Source: Caballeronia sp. LZ062
GTDB lineage: Bacteria > Pseudomonadota > Gammaproteobacteria > Burkholderiales > Burkholderiaceae
Direction of reading: 5' to 3'
NCBI RefSeq assembly: GCF_031450785.1
Contig: NZ_JARTWB010000002.1
Coordinates: 2,666,001 to 2,730,000, forward strand
Length of the DNA stretch: 64,000 nt
The position numbers and the translations under genes were made by a program. This document shows, piece after piece, positions 28,123-40,344 of this stretch. The notes under the pieces were generated by a model that was not told the origin of the DNA, searched no databases, and saw only the letters and a program-made list of their open reading frames with translations. The number at the start of each line of letters is the position of its first letter. Positions within the stretch are counted from its first letter, which is position 1.

Positions 28123-28503
28123 ATGAGCATCCCGGCCGATCTGAAATACACCGAATCGCACGAATGGGTCCGCACGGAGTCCGACGGCACGTTGACCGTC
28201 GGCATTACCGATCACGCGCAAGAGGCGCTCGGCGATATCGTGTTCGTCGAGCTGCCGGCGGCGGGCAAGTCCGTCGCGGCGGGCGACGCCATCGCGGTCA
28301 TCGAATCGGTAAAGGCCGCCTCCGACATCTACGCGCCGGTCTCGGGCGAAATCGTCGCGGCGAATGACGCGCTGACGTCGTCACCGGATCAGGTGAACGG
28401 CGCGCCGTACGAAAGCTGGCTCTTCAAGATCAAGCCCGCGAGCGATGCGGGCCTCGACAAGCTGCTCGACGCCGAAGGCTACGGCAAGTCGATCGGCGAA
28501 TAA
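28123..28503 (+). CDS. gcvH: glycine cleavage system H protein (lipoyl carrier)
   Basis: A 126-aa lipoyl-domain protein that shuttles the aminomethyl group between P, T and L proteins. The N-terminus [16 protein letters not shown] and the lipoylation site IESVKAASD with Lys64 are standard. AAGGAG precedes ATG 28123. It follows gcvT by 62 bp. A 10-bp inverted repeat lies 11 bp after its stop, before gcvP. Confidence 0.97.
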   Translation: MSIPADLKYTESHEWVRTESDGTLTVGITDHAQEALGDIVFVELPAAGKSVAAGDAIAVIESVKAASDIYAPVSGEIVAANDALTSSPDQVNGAPYESWLFKIKPASDAGLDKLLDAEGYGKSIGE

Positions 28504-28514
28504 CTCTTATCAGA

Positions 28515-28544
28515 CGAAAGCGGCTCGCACGCGGGCCGCTTTCG
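28515..28544. terminator. intercistronic hairpin between gcvH and gcvP
   Basis: CGAAAGCGGC (28515-28524) and GCCGCTTTCG (28535-28544) form a perfect 10-bp stem with a 10-nt loop. The gcvP ribosome site (AGGA, 28546-28549) starts immediately after it. There is no T-run, so it may be an RNA-stability or attenuation structure rather than a full terminator; the term is used loosely. Confidence 0.55.
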
Positions 28545-28555
28545 CAGGAATTCAC

Positions 28556-31486
<2,931 letters not shown>

Positions 31487-31597
31487 CGCACGGCGCGCCG
31501 CGCCGCGCGGAAGCGTCAAGCTTTGTCGGGCGGTTTTGCGGTGCGTTCGAGAACGGCTAACATCTCACCCCGGACCAAAGCCAATCAGGGAGTGCGT

Positions 31598-32710
31598 ATG
31601 GCGCCGAAGGTGCGAAAGGGGAACGAGGCGAGCCGCTTCAGGGCGACACACGCAATGCTGGCGGCGCTCTGCGCGCTTTCGATGACCGCGCCCGCCGCGC
31701 ATGCCGCGATGAACTTCTGTGCCGCGCCGGCCATGCAGACGAGCGAGCGCACGAACGCCGACCCCGGCGTGAAGGCGCTGGTGAAGATGGTGCAATCGCA
31801 CGTGAACGACGCGCCGAACGCCCGCGCGACCCTGCACACTGAAGGCACGCTGCCGCACGAAGGCATCCGCGACGAAAGCGTCGAAGCGGAACAAGATCTC
31901 GACCTGATGCGCGACGCCGCGCTCGCGTGGCGCGCCACCGGCAACGAACGTTATCTGCGCCTCGTCGACCGTTATCTGCTGGCGTGGACCACGACGTATC
32001 AGCCGAGCTTCAACCCGATCGACGAGACCAATTTCGAATCGCTGATCCTGGCCTACGATCTGACGGCGAGCGCGTTGCCGGTCAAGACGCGCAACGCGGC
32101 GAACGCGTTCATCGCGAAGCTGGTGAACGGCTATGTCGCCGATATCGGCAAACAGCCGCGCCCGCTCAAGGGCACGTACCGGAACAACTGGCAAAGCCAT
32201 CGCGTGAAGCTGATCGCGATGGGCGCGTTCACCATCGACGACCGCAAGATGATTGACGCGGCGCAGCGGCTTTTTGTCGAGCATATCGGCGACAACATCG
32301 CGCCGGACGGTTCAACGGTCGATTTCGCCGAACGCGACGCGCTGCACTACGTCACCTACGACTTGCAGCCCCTCGTGACGGCGGCGCTCGCGGCGCGGCG
32401 GCATAACCGCAACTGGCTGCCGGAGCGCGCGGCGACGGGCGCGACGCTCGCCAGCGCGCTCAACTGGCTGACGCCTTACGCGATCGGCACGAAGACGCAC
32501 GACGAATTCGTGCATTCGAGCGTCGCGTTCGACGCTAAACGCCGCGAGGCCGGCTTGCCTGGTTACTCGGGCCAGTGGGACCCGAAGAACGCAGCGGAGC
32601 TTTTTCATCTGGCGGCACGTCTCGACGGCCGCTACGCGCCGGTGGCGCTCAGGCTCGCGCCGACGCCTCCCGCGTGGCTCGCGGTGTGTCTGCCGCTGCC
32701 GGCGCGGTAA
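31598..32710 (+). CDS. alginate-lyase-like periplasmic protein
   Basis: Start ATG 31598 follows CAGGGAG and gives 370 aa. A Sec signal peptide ends about AAHA|AMNF after [15 protein letters not shown]. The mature part is an all-helical (alpha/alpha) toroid typical of the alginate lyase superfamily: [46 protein letters not shown] with the Asn/His pair of the active site region, and [15 protein letters not shown]. Poly-uronate cleavage is therefore the expected chemistry but no alginate synthesis genes are in the window and the true polymer is unknown. It sits between gcvP and sdaA, 20 bp before the latter, and may be co-transcribed. Confidence 0.75.
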   Translation: MAPKVRKGNEASRFRATHAMLAALCALSMTAPAAHAAMNFCAAPAMQTSERTNADPGVKALVKMVQSHVNDAPNARATLHTEGTLPHEGIRDESVEAEQDLDLMRDAALAWRATGNERYLRLVDRYLLAWTTTYQPSFNPIDETNFESLILAYDLTASALPVKTRNAANAFIAKLVNGYVADIGKQPRPLKGTYRNNWQSHRVKLIAMGAFTIDDRKMIDAAQRLFVEHIGDNIAPDGSTVDFAERDALHYVTYDLQPLVTAALAARRHNRNWLPERAATGATLASALNWLTPYAIGTKTHDEFVHSSVAFDAKRREAGLPGYSGQWDPKNAAELFHLAARLDGRYAPVALRLAPTPPAWLAVCLPLPAR

Positions 32711-32730
32711 TTCAATTTGCAGGAGCAGTC

Positions 32731-34119
32731 ATGGCAGTCAGCGTTTTCGATCTCTTCAAAATCGGCATCGGACCTTCCAGCTCGCACACGGTCGGCCCGA
32801 TGCGCGCCGCGCTCATGTTCGCGCAAGGGCTCGAACGTGACGGGCTGCTGGGCGCGGTGACGTCGGTCAAATGCGAACTGTACGGCTCGCTCGGCGCGAC
32901 GGGGAAGGGCCACGGCACGGACCGCGGCGTCATGCTCGGCTTGATGGGCGACGCGCCGGATACCGTCGATGCCATTAGCATCGTGCCGCGACTCGCAGCG
33001 GTGCGCGCAACGAAGACGCTCGCCTTGCTCGGCAAGCACGAAATACCGTTCACGGTGAAGGAGAACATTGCGTTCTATCGGCAGGCGCTGCCTGAGCATC
33101 CGAACGGCATGAAACTCTATGCATTCGATGCCGGCGGTCAGTTGCTCCGCGAAGCAACGTATCTCTCGGTGGGCGGCGGCTTCGTCGTGACGGCGGGCGC
33201 GCCGAACACGGCCGTGCTCACGGCGCACGCGCAATTGCCGTATCCGTTCCAGACCGGCGACGAACTGCTGAAAATGTGCGCGGAATCCGACAAGTCGATT
33301 GCGCAACTGATGTGGGAAAACGAGCGCGTCTGGCGCAGCGCCGACGAGATTCGCGCGGGCCTCTTGCACATCTGGGAGGTGATGCAGGATTGCGTCGCGC
33401 GGGGTTGCGGTATCGGCAATCCGGATGCGGAAGGGCATCTGCCGGGGCCGTTTCAGGTGAAGCGCCGCGCACCGCAGCTTTATCGCGCGTTGACCGGCAG
33501 GCCTGAGCAGGCGCTGCGCGATCCGCTTTCGATGATCGACTGGATCAATCTGTACGCCATCGCGGTGAACGAAGAGAACGCGGTCGGCGGCCGCGTCGTG
33601 ACGGCGCCGACGAACGGGGCGGCGGGCATCATCCCCGCCGTGCTGCATTACTACGACCGCTTCGTGCCGGGATCGAATGCGCAGGGTGTGATCGACTTTC
33701 TGCTGACGGCGGCGGCCATCGGCATCCTGTACAAAATGAACGCGTCGATCTCCGGCGCGGAAGTGGGATGTCAGGGCGAAGTAGGCGTCGCGTGCTCCAT
33801 GGCGGCGGGCGGCTTGGCGGCGGTGCTTGGCGGCACGCCTGCGCAGGTGGAAAACGCGGCGGAGATCGGCATGGAGCACAACCTGGGGCTCACGTGCGAT
33901 CCGGTGGGCGGCATGGTGCAGATTCCGTGCATCGAACGCAACGCGATGGGCTCGGTGAAAGCCGTGAACGCGGCGCGCATGGCCATGCGCGGCGACGGTT
34001 CTCACTACGTGTCGCTGGATTCGGTCATCAAAACCATGCGCGAGACGGGGGCCGATATGAAGACGAAGTATAAGGAGACGTCGCGCGGGGGATTGGCGGT
34101 GAATATTGTGGAGTGTTGA
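32731..34119 (+). CDS. sdaA: L-serine ammonia-lyase (iron-sulfur dependent)
   Basis: Deaminates L-serine to pyruvate and ammonia. The 462-aa single-chain form: N-terminal beta domain [28 protein letters not shown] with SSSHT, catalytic domain with [19 protein letters not shown] and [12 protein letters not shown], supplying the Cys ligands of a [4Fe-4S] cluster. AGGAGCAG precedes ATG 32731. Following gcvTHP, it may handle serine made from glycine and methylene-THF, so the cluster looks like a glycine/serine catabolic unit. Convergent with flhA. Confidence 0.97.
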   Translation: MAVSVFDLFKIGIGPSSSHTVGPMRAALMFAQGLERDGLLGAVTSVKCELYGSLGATGKGHGTDRGVMLGLMGDAPDTVDAISIVPRLAAVRATKTLALLGKHEIPFTVKENIAFYRQALPEHPNGMKLYAFDAGGQLLREATYLSVGGGFVVTAGAPNTAVLTAHAQLPYPFQTGDELLKMCAESDKSIAQLMWENERVWRSADEIRAGLLHIWEVMQDCVARGCGIGNPDAEGHLPGPFQVKRRAPQLYRALTGRPEQALRDPLSMIDWINLYAIAVNEENAVGGRVVTAPTNGAAGIIPAVLHYYDRFVPGSNAQGVIDFLLTAAAIGILYKMNASISGAEVGCQGEVGVACSMAAGGLAAVLGGTPAQVENAAEIGMEHNLGLTCDPVGGMVQIPCIERNAMGSVKAVNAARMAMRGDGSHYVSLDSVIKTMRETGADMKTKYKETSRGGLAVNIVEC

Positions 34120-34138
34120 TGATTGCTGCGTCAGAACT

Positions 34139-34160
34139 GGACGGTCGCATTCGACCGTCC
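34139..34160. terminator. palindromic hairpin between sdaA and flhA
   Basis: GGACGGTCG (34139-34147) and CGACCGTCC (34152-34160) form a perfect 9-bp stem with loop CATT. It lies between the converging sdaA and flhA stops and could work for both strands, but lacks a T-run, so efficiency is uncertain. Confidence 0.55.
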
Positions 34161-34176
34161 GTTGAACATTCGTACC

Positions 34177-36279
34177 TCACGCCCCAATCAAATTAACCAC
34201 CTTCACATTCCGCGTATCCGGCACTTCCGCATAAGACAGCACCTTCAACTGCGGCAAGCTCCGGCGCAGGAACCGCGCGAGCATCGCGCGCAGCGAATGC
34301 TGCACCAGCAACACCGGCGGCAACCCCAGATTTTGCTGACGCAAGATCGCGTTCTGCGTCGAGTTCATCAGCGTCTGCGCGAGTCCCGGCTCCAGTCCCG
34401 GATTCGGCCCCGTCGATAGCGCCTGCGACAGCACGCGCTCCAGCGTCGGATCGAGGCCCATCACCTGCAAGTCGTCGGCGCCCGGATACCACTGCTGCGT
34501 GATCGCGCGGCCCAGCGCGAGGCGCACCGCCGCCGTGAGTTCGTATGCATCCGAAATGCGCGGCGCGTGTTCCTGCAACGCGTCGAGAATAGTGCGCATA
34601 TCGCGAATCGGCACGCTTTCGTCGAGCAGATTCTGCAGCACCTTCTGCAGCGTCGTGAGCGAAAGCGTCTTCGGCACGAGGTCGTCCGTGAGCGACGGCG
34701 TGTCCTTGCCGATACGCTCCAGAAGCGCCTGCACTTCCTGTCGGCCGAGCAGTTCCGCCGCGTGCGTCACCACCAGGTGATTCAGATGCGTCGCCACCAC
34801 CGTGCTCGCATCGACCACCGTATAGCCGTACACCTGCGCCTGTTCGCGCATGTTCGTTTCGATCCACACCGCCGGCAAGCCGAACGCCGGATCGGTCGTC
34901 TGCGTGCCCGGGAGCGCCGCCGACACCTGACCCGGATTGATCGCGAGCCATTGGCCGGGGAATGCCTCGCCCACGCCGACTTCCACGCCCTTCAGCGCAA
35001 TGCGATACCCGTTCGGCCGCAATTCGAGGTTGTCTCGAATATGAATGACCGGCGGCAGGAAGCCGATTTCCTGCGCGAACTTCTTGCGAATGCCCTTGAT
35101 GCGCTTGAGCAGTTCGCCGTCCGCGTTGCGATCCACGAGCGGAATCAGGCGGTAGCCCACTTCCAGTCCGAGCGGATCGATAAGCGCGACGTCTTCCCAG
35201 CTCGCCTCCGCGTTTTCGGCGGATGCCGCCGCAGCCGACGCAATCGGCGTCACATCCGTGACCGCGCTCGCCTTCTTGTTCGCGGCGCGCTTGTTCATTG
35301 TGCGCGCGGCGTAGATCAGACCGCCGCCCAGCAGCATGAACGCGAAGTGCGGCATCCCCGGAATCAGTCCCATCACGCCGATGATCACGCCCGTGATCAT
35401 CAACACGCGCGGGTTCTGGAACAACTGGCCGGTCAGCTGCGTGCCGATGTCCTCGTCGGTCGCGACGCGCGAGACGATCACGCCCGCCGCCGTCGAAATG
35501 ATGAGCGACGGAATCTGCGCGACGAGGCCGTCGCCGATGGTGAGCAGCGTGTAGTTGGTCGCCGCGTGCGCGAAGTCCATGTCGTGCTGAAGCATGCCGA
35601 CGATCAGCCCGCCCACCACGTTGATGACCATGATCAGCAAGCCCGCGATGGCGTCGCCGCGCACGAACTTCGACGCACCGTCCATCGAGCCGTAGAACTC
35701 CGCTTCCTGCGCGACGCTCTGGCGGCGCTTCTTCGCCACTTCCTCGTTGATGAGGCCGGCGTTCAGGTCGGCGTCGATGGCCATCTGCTTGCCGGGCATC
35801 GCGTCGAGCGTGAAGCGCGCGCCGACTTCCGCGATACGTCCCGCGCCCTTCGTGATGACCATGAAGTTGATGATCATCAGGATCACGAACACGACGATAC
35901 CGACCGCGAAGTTCCCGCCGACGAGAAAGTGCCCGAACGATTCGATCACCTGTCCCGCCGCATCCGGGCCGGTGTGGCCTTGCAGCAGAACGATACGCGT
36001 CGAGGCCACGTTCAGCGACAGGCGCAGCAGCGTGGAAAACAGCAGCACGCTCGGGAACGCCGCGAAGTCGAGCGGCTTCTGCGTGTACATGCTGACGAGC
36101 AGCACCATCACCGACAGCGCGATGTTGAAGGTGAACAGCAGATCCAGCAGAAACGCCGGCAACGGCAGAATCATCATGCCGAGAATCATGCAGATCAGGA
36201 TCGGGCCGGCGAGCGCCCGAAGGTTCTGCGTGCCAAGCGCGTCGGGGCGTTTGGCGAAAAATCCTGCGCGCGCGTTCAT
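34177..36279 (-). CDS. flhA: flagellar type III export gate protein FlhA
   Basis: A 700-aa inner-membrane component of the flagellar export apparatus. The N-terminal half has about eight membrane spans (ILICMILGMMILPLPAFLLDLLFT, NIALSVMVLLVSMYT and others), including the FHIPEP region seen as FPSVLLFSTLLRLSLNVASTR and VGGNFAVGIVVFVILMIINFMVITKGAGRI...ARFTLDAMPGKQMAIDADLNAG. The C-terminal half is the cytoplasmic platform that binds chaperone-substrate complexes. The start overlaps the flhB stop as ATGA, suggesting coupled translation. The usual downstream partner flhF is absent here. Confidence 0.97.
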   Translation of the reverse strand: MNARAGFFAKRPDALGTQNLRALAGPILICMILGMMILPLPAFLLDLLFTFNIALSVMVLLVSMYTQKPLDFAAFPSVLLFSTLLRLSLNVASTRIVLLQGHTGPDAAGQVIESFGHFLVGGNFAVGIVVFVILMIINFMVITKGAGRIAEVGARFTLDAMPGKQMAIDADLNAGLINEEVAKKRRQSVAQEAEFYGSMDGASKFVRGDAIAGLLIMVINVVGGLIVGMLQHDMDFAHAATNYTLLTIGDGLVAQIPSLIISTAAGVIVSRVATDEDIGTQLTGQLFQNPRVLMITGVIIGVMGLIPGMPHFAFMLLGGGLIYAARTMNKRAANKKASAVTDVTPIASAAAASAENAEASWEDVALIDPLGLEVGYRLIPLVDRNADGELLKRIKGIRKKFAQEIGFLPPVIHIRDNLELRPNGYRIALKGVEVGVGEAFPGQWLAINPGQVSAALPGTQTTDPAFGLPAVWIETNMREQAQVYGYTVVDASTVVATHLNHLVVTHAAELLGRQEVQALLERIGKDTPSLTDDLVPKTLSLTTLQKVLQNLLDESVPIRDMRTILDALQEHAPRISDAYELTAAVRLALGRAITQQWYPGADDLQVMGLDPTLERVLSQALSTGPNPGLEPGLAQTLMNSTQNAILRQQNLGLPPVLLVQHSLRAMLARFLRRSLPQLKVLSYAEVPDTRNVKVVNLIGA

Positions 36280-37484
36280 GCTGCGGCTCCCTTGTCAGTG
36301 TTTCCGTCGTTCAGGGCTTCGGCAGCTTCCTGATCGGCGTCGGCGTCGGAAACGCCGCCTTTGTCCAGTTCCTTCGGAACCTCGAGATCGGTGGGATCGT
36401 CCGGCTTGATGCCGCCGTCTTCCTTGTAGCGCTTCAACTGGTAGACCCACGCCAGCACTTGCGCGACCGCGCCGTACAGCGCGCCCGGAATCTCGCGGTT
36501 GATCTCCACGTTGTGATAGAGCGCCCGCGCGAGCGGCGGCGCTTCGAGCAGCGGCACGTTGTTCTCGCGGCCGAGTTCGCGAATACGCGCGGCCACCAGA
36601 TTCACGCCCTTCGCGACCACGCGCGGCGCGCGCATCTCGCCGTCGGTGTACTTCAGCGCGACGGCAAAGTGCGTCGGGTTCGTGACGATGACGTCGGCAG
36701 TCGGAATCGCCTGCATCATGCGGCGGCGGGCGGCTGCGCGCTGCTGCGAACGAATGCGGCCCTTCACATGCGGATCGCCGTCGTTTTCCTTGTGCTCGCG
36801 CTTCACTTCTTCCTTGCTCATGCGCAGCTTCTTTGCGTGCGACCACATCTGGTAAGGCACGTCGACGGCGGCGACGAGAAACAATCCGCCGATCGCCATG
36901 CCGCAGCACACGACAATAAGATGCATGGCGTCGGCGAGCGCGAGACCGAGCGGCTTGGTGAGCAGCCCGAGCACTTCGGCCTTCCGGCTCCAGATTCCCC
37001 AGCCGGCCACGCCGCCCACGACGAGCGTCTTCAGAATGGACATGCCGAGCTGAACCGGGCCCTGCATCGAAAAGATTTTGCCGAGCCCGCTGATCGGATT
37101 CAGCCGGCCGAAATTCGGCGCGAGCGGCTTGGTCGTGATGAGCCAGCCGCCGAGCGCCATGGGCGCGGCCAGCGCGGCGAACGCGGTCATCGCGAGCACG
37201 GGCAGCACGGCGAGCATGCCTTCCTTGCCGGCGTTGGCCGCGCCGATCATCGTCTGGTGCGTGTCCAGCACGATGTCGTGATTGAACGTGAACGAGGCGC
37301 GCAGGATCGACTGCAAATGGCCGCTGATGGAAGCCGACATCGCCATGACGCCGAAAAATCCCGCCGCCACGAGCGCGAACGAGGCGAGTTCCCGTGAGCG
37401 CGCGACCTGGCCTTCCTCCCGCGCCTTTTCCAGGCGCTTGGGAGTGGCTGATTCGGTTTTTTCGAGATCGCTTTCTTCTGCCAC
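36276..37484 (-). CDS. flhB: flagellar export switch protein FlhB
   Basis: Export-gate membrane protein that switches secretion from rod-hook to filament substrates. Four hydrophobic segments sit in the N-terminal part (ELASFALVAAGFFGVMAM, AVLPVLAMTAFAALAAPMALGGW and others). The C-terminal cytoplasmic domain has the autocleavage site NPTH in IVTNPTHFAVALKYTDG. The GTG at 37484 (protein begins AEESDLEKTESATPKRLEKAREEGQ after Met) has GGAG six bases upstream and matches family N-termini; an ATG at 37520 would add 12 residues with a weak ribosome site. A C-terminal acidic extension (PDDPTDLEVPKELDKG) follows the catalytic domain. Confidence 0.95.
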   Translation of the reverse strand: MAEESDLEKTESATPKRLEKAREEGQVARSRELASFALVAAGFFGVMAMSASISGHLQSILRASFTFNHDIVLDTHQTMIGAANAGKEGMLAVLPVLAMTAFAALAAPMALGGWLITTKPLAPNFGRLNPISGLGKIFSMQGPVQLGMSILKTLVVGGVAGWGIWSRKAEVLGLLTKPLGLALADAMHLIVVCCGMAIGGLFLVAAVDVPYQMWSHAKKLRMSKEEVKREHKENDGDPHVKGRIRSQQRAAARRRMMQAIPTADVIVTNPTHFAVALKYTDGEMRAPRVVAKGVNLVAARIRELGRENNVPLLEAPPLARALYHNVEINREIPGALYGAVAQVLAWVYQLKRYKEDGGIKPDDPTDLEVPKELDKGGVSDADADQEAAEALNDGNTDKGAAA

Positions 37485-37611
37485 TGCGTGCTCCGCTTCG
37501 TGCTTCGTTGCCAACGGCATGAAGCCGCTTTCTGATGCAAACGATTATTGCGGAAGGCGTCGAGTGGCTATCGGGGGATTAAGTCGGGGAAAGGGGGGTT
37601 AATCGACGGAT

Positions 37612-37652
37612 AAACGAAAACGGCGCACGACCTCGTGCAAGGCCATGCGCCG
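37612..37652 (-). terminator. Rho-independent terminator after flgN
   Basis: On the minus strand, CGGCGCA (37652-37646) pairs with TGCGCCG (37627-37621), and TTTTCGTTT follows. The loop could also form an internal GCACGA/TCGTGC hairpin. It separates flgMN from flhBA, which therefore need their own promoter between 37485 and 37611. Confidence 0.7.
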
Positions 37653-37676
37653 CGATGAGACGAATTCGGACGCCGG

Positions 37677-38111
37677 TCAGACGCCCGGCACGCGCCCGTC
37701 CGGGCCATAGAACCCGGCTTTGGACGGCGCCACCTGCAAAGCGGCAAGCGCCTTGCGGTTGTATTCCATGCGCGTGCGGATCAGCACGCCATTGTTGTTG
37801 TTGCCCTGTTTCGCGCGGCGCGCGGCGGCGCAGAGCAGCTTCCATTGTTCGGCGATACGCGCATCGCCTTCTGCCGCGGCTTCCATGCCGACGAATCCGC
37901 CGGGAAAACCGAGTGCGTTCAGATGCGTGTCGCGTTCCTTTTCGAGCCCGCTGATGCGCTCGGTGAGCGCCGTCTTCTGGCCGATGATTTCGGGCAGCGC
38001 CGCAAGCGGTTGCGCGGCGATCAAGGCTTTTTCCTCGTGCGCGAGGAGGGCTTCGAAGGCCAGCACGGCGGCGACTTCTTCGGTGACAGTGGCAAGCAGG
38101 GCGTCTCTCAT
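37677..38111 (-). CDS. flgN: flagellar export chaperone FlgN
   Basis: A 144-aa mostly helical cytoplasmic protein that escorts the hook-filament junction proteins FlgK and FlgL to the export gate. Features are weakly conserved, as usual for the family: MRDALLATVTEEVAAVLAFEALLAHEEKALI, a coiled-coil middle (ALTERISGLEKERDTHLNALG) and a C-terminal segment NRKALAALQVAPSKAGFYGPDG, close to the FlgK/FlgL-binding amphipathic helix. Position directly after flgM is standard. The client genes flgK and flgL are at 50-53 kb. Confidence 0.9.
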   Translation of the reverse strand: MRDALLATVTEEVAAVLAFEALLAHEEKALIAAQPLAALPEIIGQKTALTERISGLEKERDTHLNALGFPGGFVGMEAAAEGDARIAEQWKLLCAAARRAKQGNNNNGVLIRTRMEYNRKALAALQVAPSKAGFYGPDGRVPGV

Positions 38112-38194
38112 TGCAACTCGCTAAAAACGCGGTTCATAAAAGCCGCCCGGCTCTGTCCACTTCGCGCGCCGGGACGTGCCCGGGCCGTTGCGTT

Positions 38195-38527
38195 TCAGCC
38201 GCCGGTCGGCGGGGTTCTCGTTTGCAGCAGGTCGCGCGCGGTGCTCAGAATGCCGTCGGCGATCTTGCTGGTGTCCATCTTCAGGCTGCCGTCGCGGATC
38301 GCGGCCTTGATCGATTCGACTTTCGCCGTGTCGATGTCCGAGCCGTTCGACGCGCGCAGGTCCGACGACAACGTCGACAGGCTGACCGTCGACTGGCCCG
38401 CGACTGCGCCGCTCGCTTGCGCGCTCGGCGCGGCAGTCTTCGCATCGCCCTGCGATGCACGTTGCAGCCCGTCTTGCAGGCCGCTCAAAGAGGTAGTGCT
38501 ATTCGATTCGATTTTCACGATGTCCAT
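38195..38527 (-). CDS. flgM: anti-sigma-28 factor FlgM
   Basis: Binds FliA and keeps it inactive until the hook is finished, then is exported. The 110-aa product has an unstructured N-terminus and the C-terminal sigma-binding helices KVESIKAAIRDGSLKMDTSKIADGILSTARDLL. A GTG at 38518 (KIESNSTTSL after Met) with GGGA nine bases upstream is an attractive alternative start, giving 107 aa. A near-perfect sigma-28 promoter lies 21 bp upstream, so FliA drives its own inhibitor, the known feedback circuit. Confidence 0.93.
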   Translation of the reverse strand: MDIVKIESNSTTSLSGLQDGLQRASQGDAKTAAPSAQASGAVAGQSTVSLSTLSSDLRASNGSDIDTAKVESIKAAIRDGSLKMDTSKIADGILSTARDLLQTRTPPTGG

Positions 38528-38547
38528 TCCCGAACGTGTTGAGTCCT

Positions 38548-38575
38548 TTATCGGCGGGGGCTTTGAAAAACTTTA
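38548..38575 (-). promoter_or_regulatory. sigma-28 (FliA) promoter of flgMN
   Basis: Minus-strand TAAAGTTT (38575-38568), 12 bases, then GCCGATAA (38555-38548). Both hexamer-type elements match the sigma-28 consensus TAAAGTTT-N11-GCCGATAA fully; only the spacer is one base long. The flgM start is 21 bp downstream. Confidence 0.85.
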
Positions 38576-38698
38576 CCCTGCCGGGGAAGACTCAACCTGC
38601 GCGGTGCCGGGTCATCTGGCGCTCTGCCTTGTGGCACAAGGCTTCGGCGCGTTTGCAACAAATTGCAACAGAGTGTCCGCTGACGCACACAAGGCCGC

Positions 38699-40063
38699 TT
38701 ACATGCGAATCTCGACGGTCTGACTATCCTTCACGATGCCGGTGATGATCTGTCCCCCGGCGGTTTTCACGCGGACTTGCTGGCCGGGCGCGGCGTTATT
38801 CATCGCGGCGCCATCGGCGGAAATGGAAAAGCCCGTGCCGTCTGCGACGACGTGTACCGTCTGGCCGATCGCCACCGAACTCGCGGCGCGCAGCATGTCC
38901 GTGCGCAGCGGCAAGCCGGCCGGCACGCGCGACAGCGCGACCGCGCCCACGGCCTGCGACGGATCGGTGACGACGGCTTGTGGCATCGCGCTCAGATCGC
39001 CGTCGCGGGCAATGAGGTCTGCGCTCGCGAGCACTTCGCCCGGCGCAATGGCGCGCGCGGCGGTGTAGTACGTCGCGTTGATGGAGACGCGCGCCTGGAC
39101 GTACAGCGTCCACGGGCGCTCGCCCACGCAGCGCACGCCCACGGTCACGCGGCCCCAGAGGCGCGCGCCGGTCGGCATGAACGGATCGAGCGCCGAGCAC
39201 GGCGCAAGGCCGCGCGGAAACACGGGCGTCACGGTGATCTCGACCTTGCCGGGCAAGCCCGCCGTCTGCTGCTGAAGAAATGTGAGCGCGGCGACGCGGA
39301 TGGATTCGCCGTCCTGCGCCGTGGCGGACGCAGCGGGCGTTTGCGCGGCGGCGGTGGCCGGCGAGAAGCTGACGCGCTTCATCGGCGAGGCGGCGGCGGC
39401 GGCTGAATAATTGGCCGCTCGAATCGGCGATGCGGCAGCGGCTGCAATCGGGCGGGCGCCAGCCGAGGAGGAGGCGTCGTCGCGCGTGATCACAACCGGC
39501 ATGACATCGCGCGATTGAGCGCTGACCGGCGCTTTCGCCAGCGCGGGGGCGGCCGTTCCGACGGTGCGAGCCGTGGACGCGTCGTCGCGCGCGACGGCGA
39601 CGGGCGCTTTCGCCGGCGTGGCCGCAGCGGGCTTCGCCTCGCCCGGACCCGGAACGACGATCAGCCCGCCTGCGTCGTCCATGGCGTCGTCGGCGGCTTC
39701 GGCGTGTGCTTCGAGCGCGAGCGCGGCGTGGCGCATGGCGGAGTCGGCGGCGCTCGTCGCGGCGCGATAGCCCGATGCTCGCGCAACATCGGCGACAGCG
39801 GCGGGCGTCGGCGCGGGGGCGGCGGCGGCCACCGGCTTCGACGAACCGAGACCCTTCGCCATTTCCGCGACGGCGGCGGGATTCGTCTCGGCGTTGCCGG
39901 GAATCGCGATCATGCCGTCGCTCTGCTGCGCGAACGCGCCCGCCGCGAAGCCGACGATCAGCGATGCGCCCGCCATGCCGCGCACCGCTGCGCGCGCGCC
40001 GCGCTTCATTGCGCCTTCACGCACCGCGACGTTCGACGAATACTTGGCGGACCTGCTCATCAC
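38699..40063 (-). CDS. flgA: flagellar P-ring assembly chaperone FlgA, with unusually long linker
   Basis: Helps FlgI assemble into the P ring in the periplasm. The 454-aa product is about twice the usual length (E. coli 219). A signal peptide ends near GAFA|QQ (residue 45). Residues about 46-250 are Ala/Pro/Ser-rich low complexity. The conserved C-terminal 203 residues, from GESIRVAALTFLQQQT on, contain the SAF-like domain: ARAIAPGEVLASADLIARDGDLS, VGAVALSRVPAGLPLRTDMLR, GQTVHVVADGTGFSISADGAAMNNAAPGQQVRV. The later Met in MKRGARAAVRGMAGAS could be the true start. Divergent from flgB. Confidence 0.93.
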   Translation of the reverse strand: MMSRSAKYSSNVAVREGAMKRGARAAVRGMAGASLIVGFAAGAFAQQSDGMIAIPGNAETNPAAVAEMAKGLGSSKPVAAAAPAPTPAAVADVARASGYRAATSAADSAMRHAALALEAHAEAADDAMDDAGGLIVVPGPGEAKPAAATPAKAPVAVARDDASTARTVGTAAPALAKAPVSAQSRDVMPVVITRDDASSSAGARPIAAAAASPIRAANYSAAAAASPMKRVSFSPATAAAQTPAASATAQDGESIRVAALTFLQQQTAGLPGKVEITVTPVFPRGLAPCSALDPFMPTGARLWGRVTVGVRCVGERPWTLYVQARVSINATYYTAARAIAPGEVLASADLIARDGDLSAMPQAVVTDPSQAVGAVALSRVPAGLPLRTDMLRAASSVAIGQTVHVVADGTGFSISADGAAMNNAAPGQQVRVKTAGGQIITGIVKDSQTVEIRM

Positions 40064-40344
40064 TGTTCTCCTCGCCCGCGCATCGCGACGGCGTGCCTGA
40101 ATGAATCGGCCGAGCTTGCGGCCACATCATGCGGTGGCGGCCATGAAAACGCCGCTTCCCACTCTCGACGCAGATTCTAGATACGCCCGTGCGCGCTCAA
40201 GCCTCGAATAGAGGCCGCGTTTCCCGGTTATTCATCGGATTAGTTATTGCGCGCCGCTCCTAAGATGCGTGTCATGCAAAAAGCCCCCGGCAATGGGCGG
40301 CGACAGGCGACAACCAACCCGGATGGGACCGGAGAAGAAACGGA
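40064..40344. promoter_or_regulatory. divergent flgA / flgB control region
   Basis: A 281-bp non-coding gap that must hold promoters for flgA and the flgBCDEFGHIJ operon. It contains TTATTGCG at 40244-40251 (CGCAATAA on the minus strand), a motif also found before flhF and flhB. No sigma-28 promoter fits, as expected for rod-hook genes. GGAGAAG is the ribosome site for flgB. Confidence 0.55.

Noticed and set aside
34162..34174. 13-base match as proof of the inversion breakpoint
   Set aside because: The two copies are in direct orientation, whereas a simple inversion scar should be inverted; 13-mers also recur by chance in 64 kb. Kept only as a low-interest observation.
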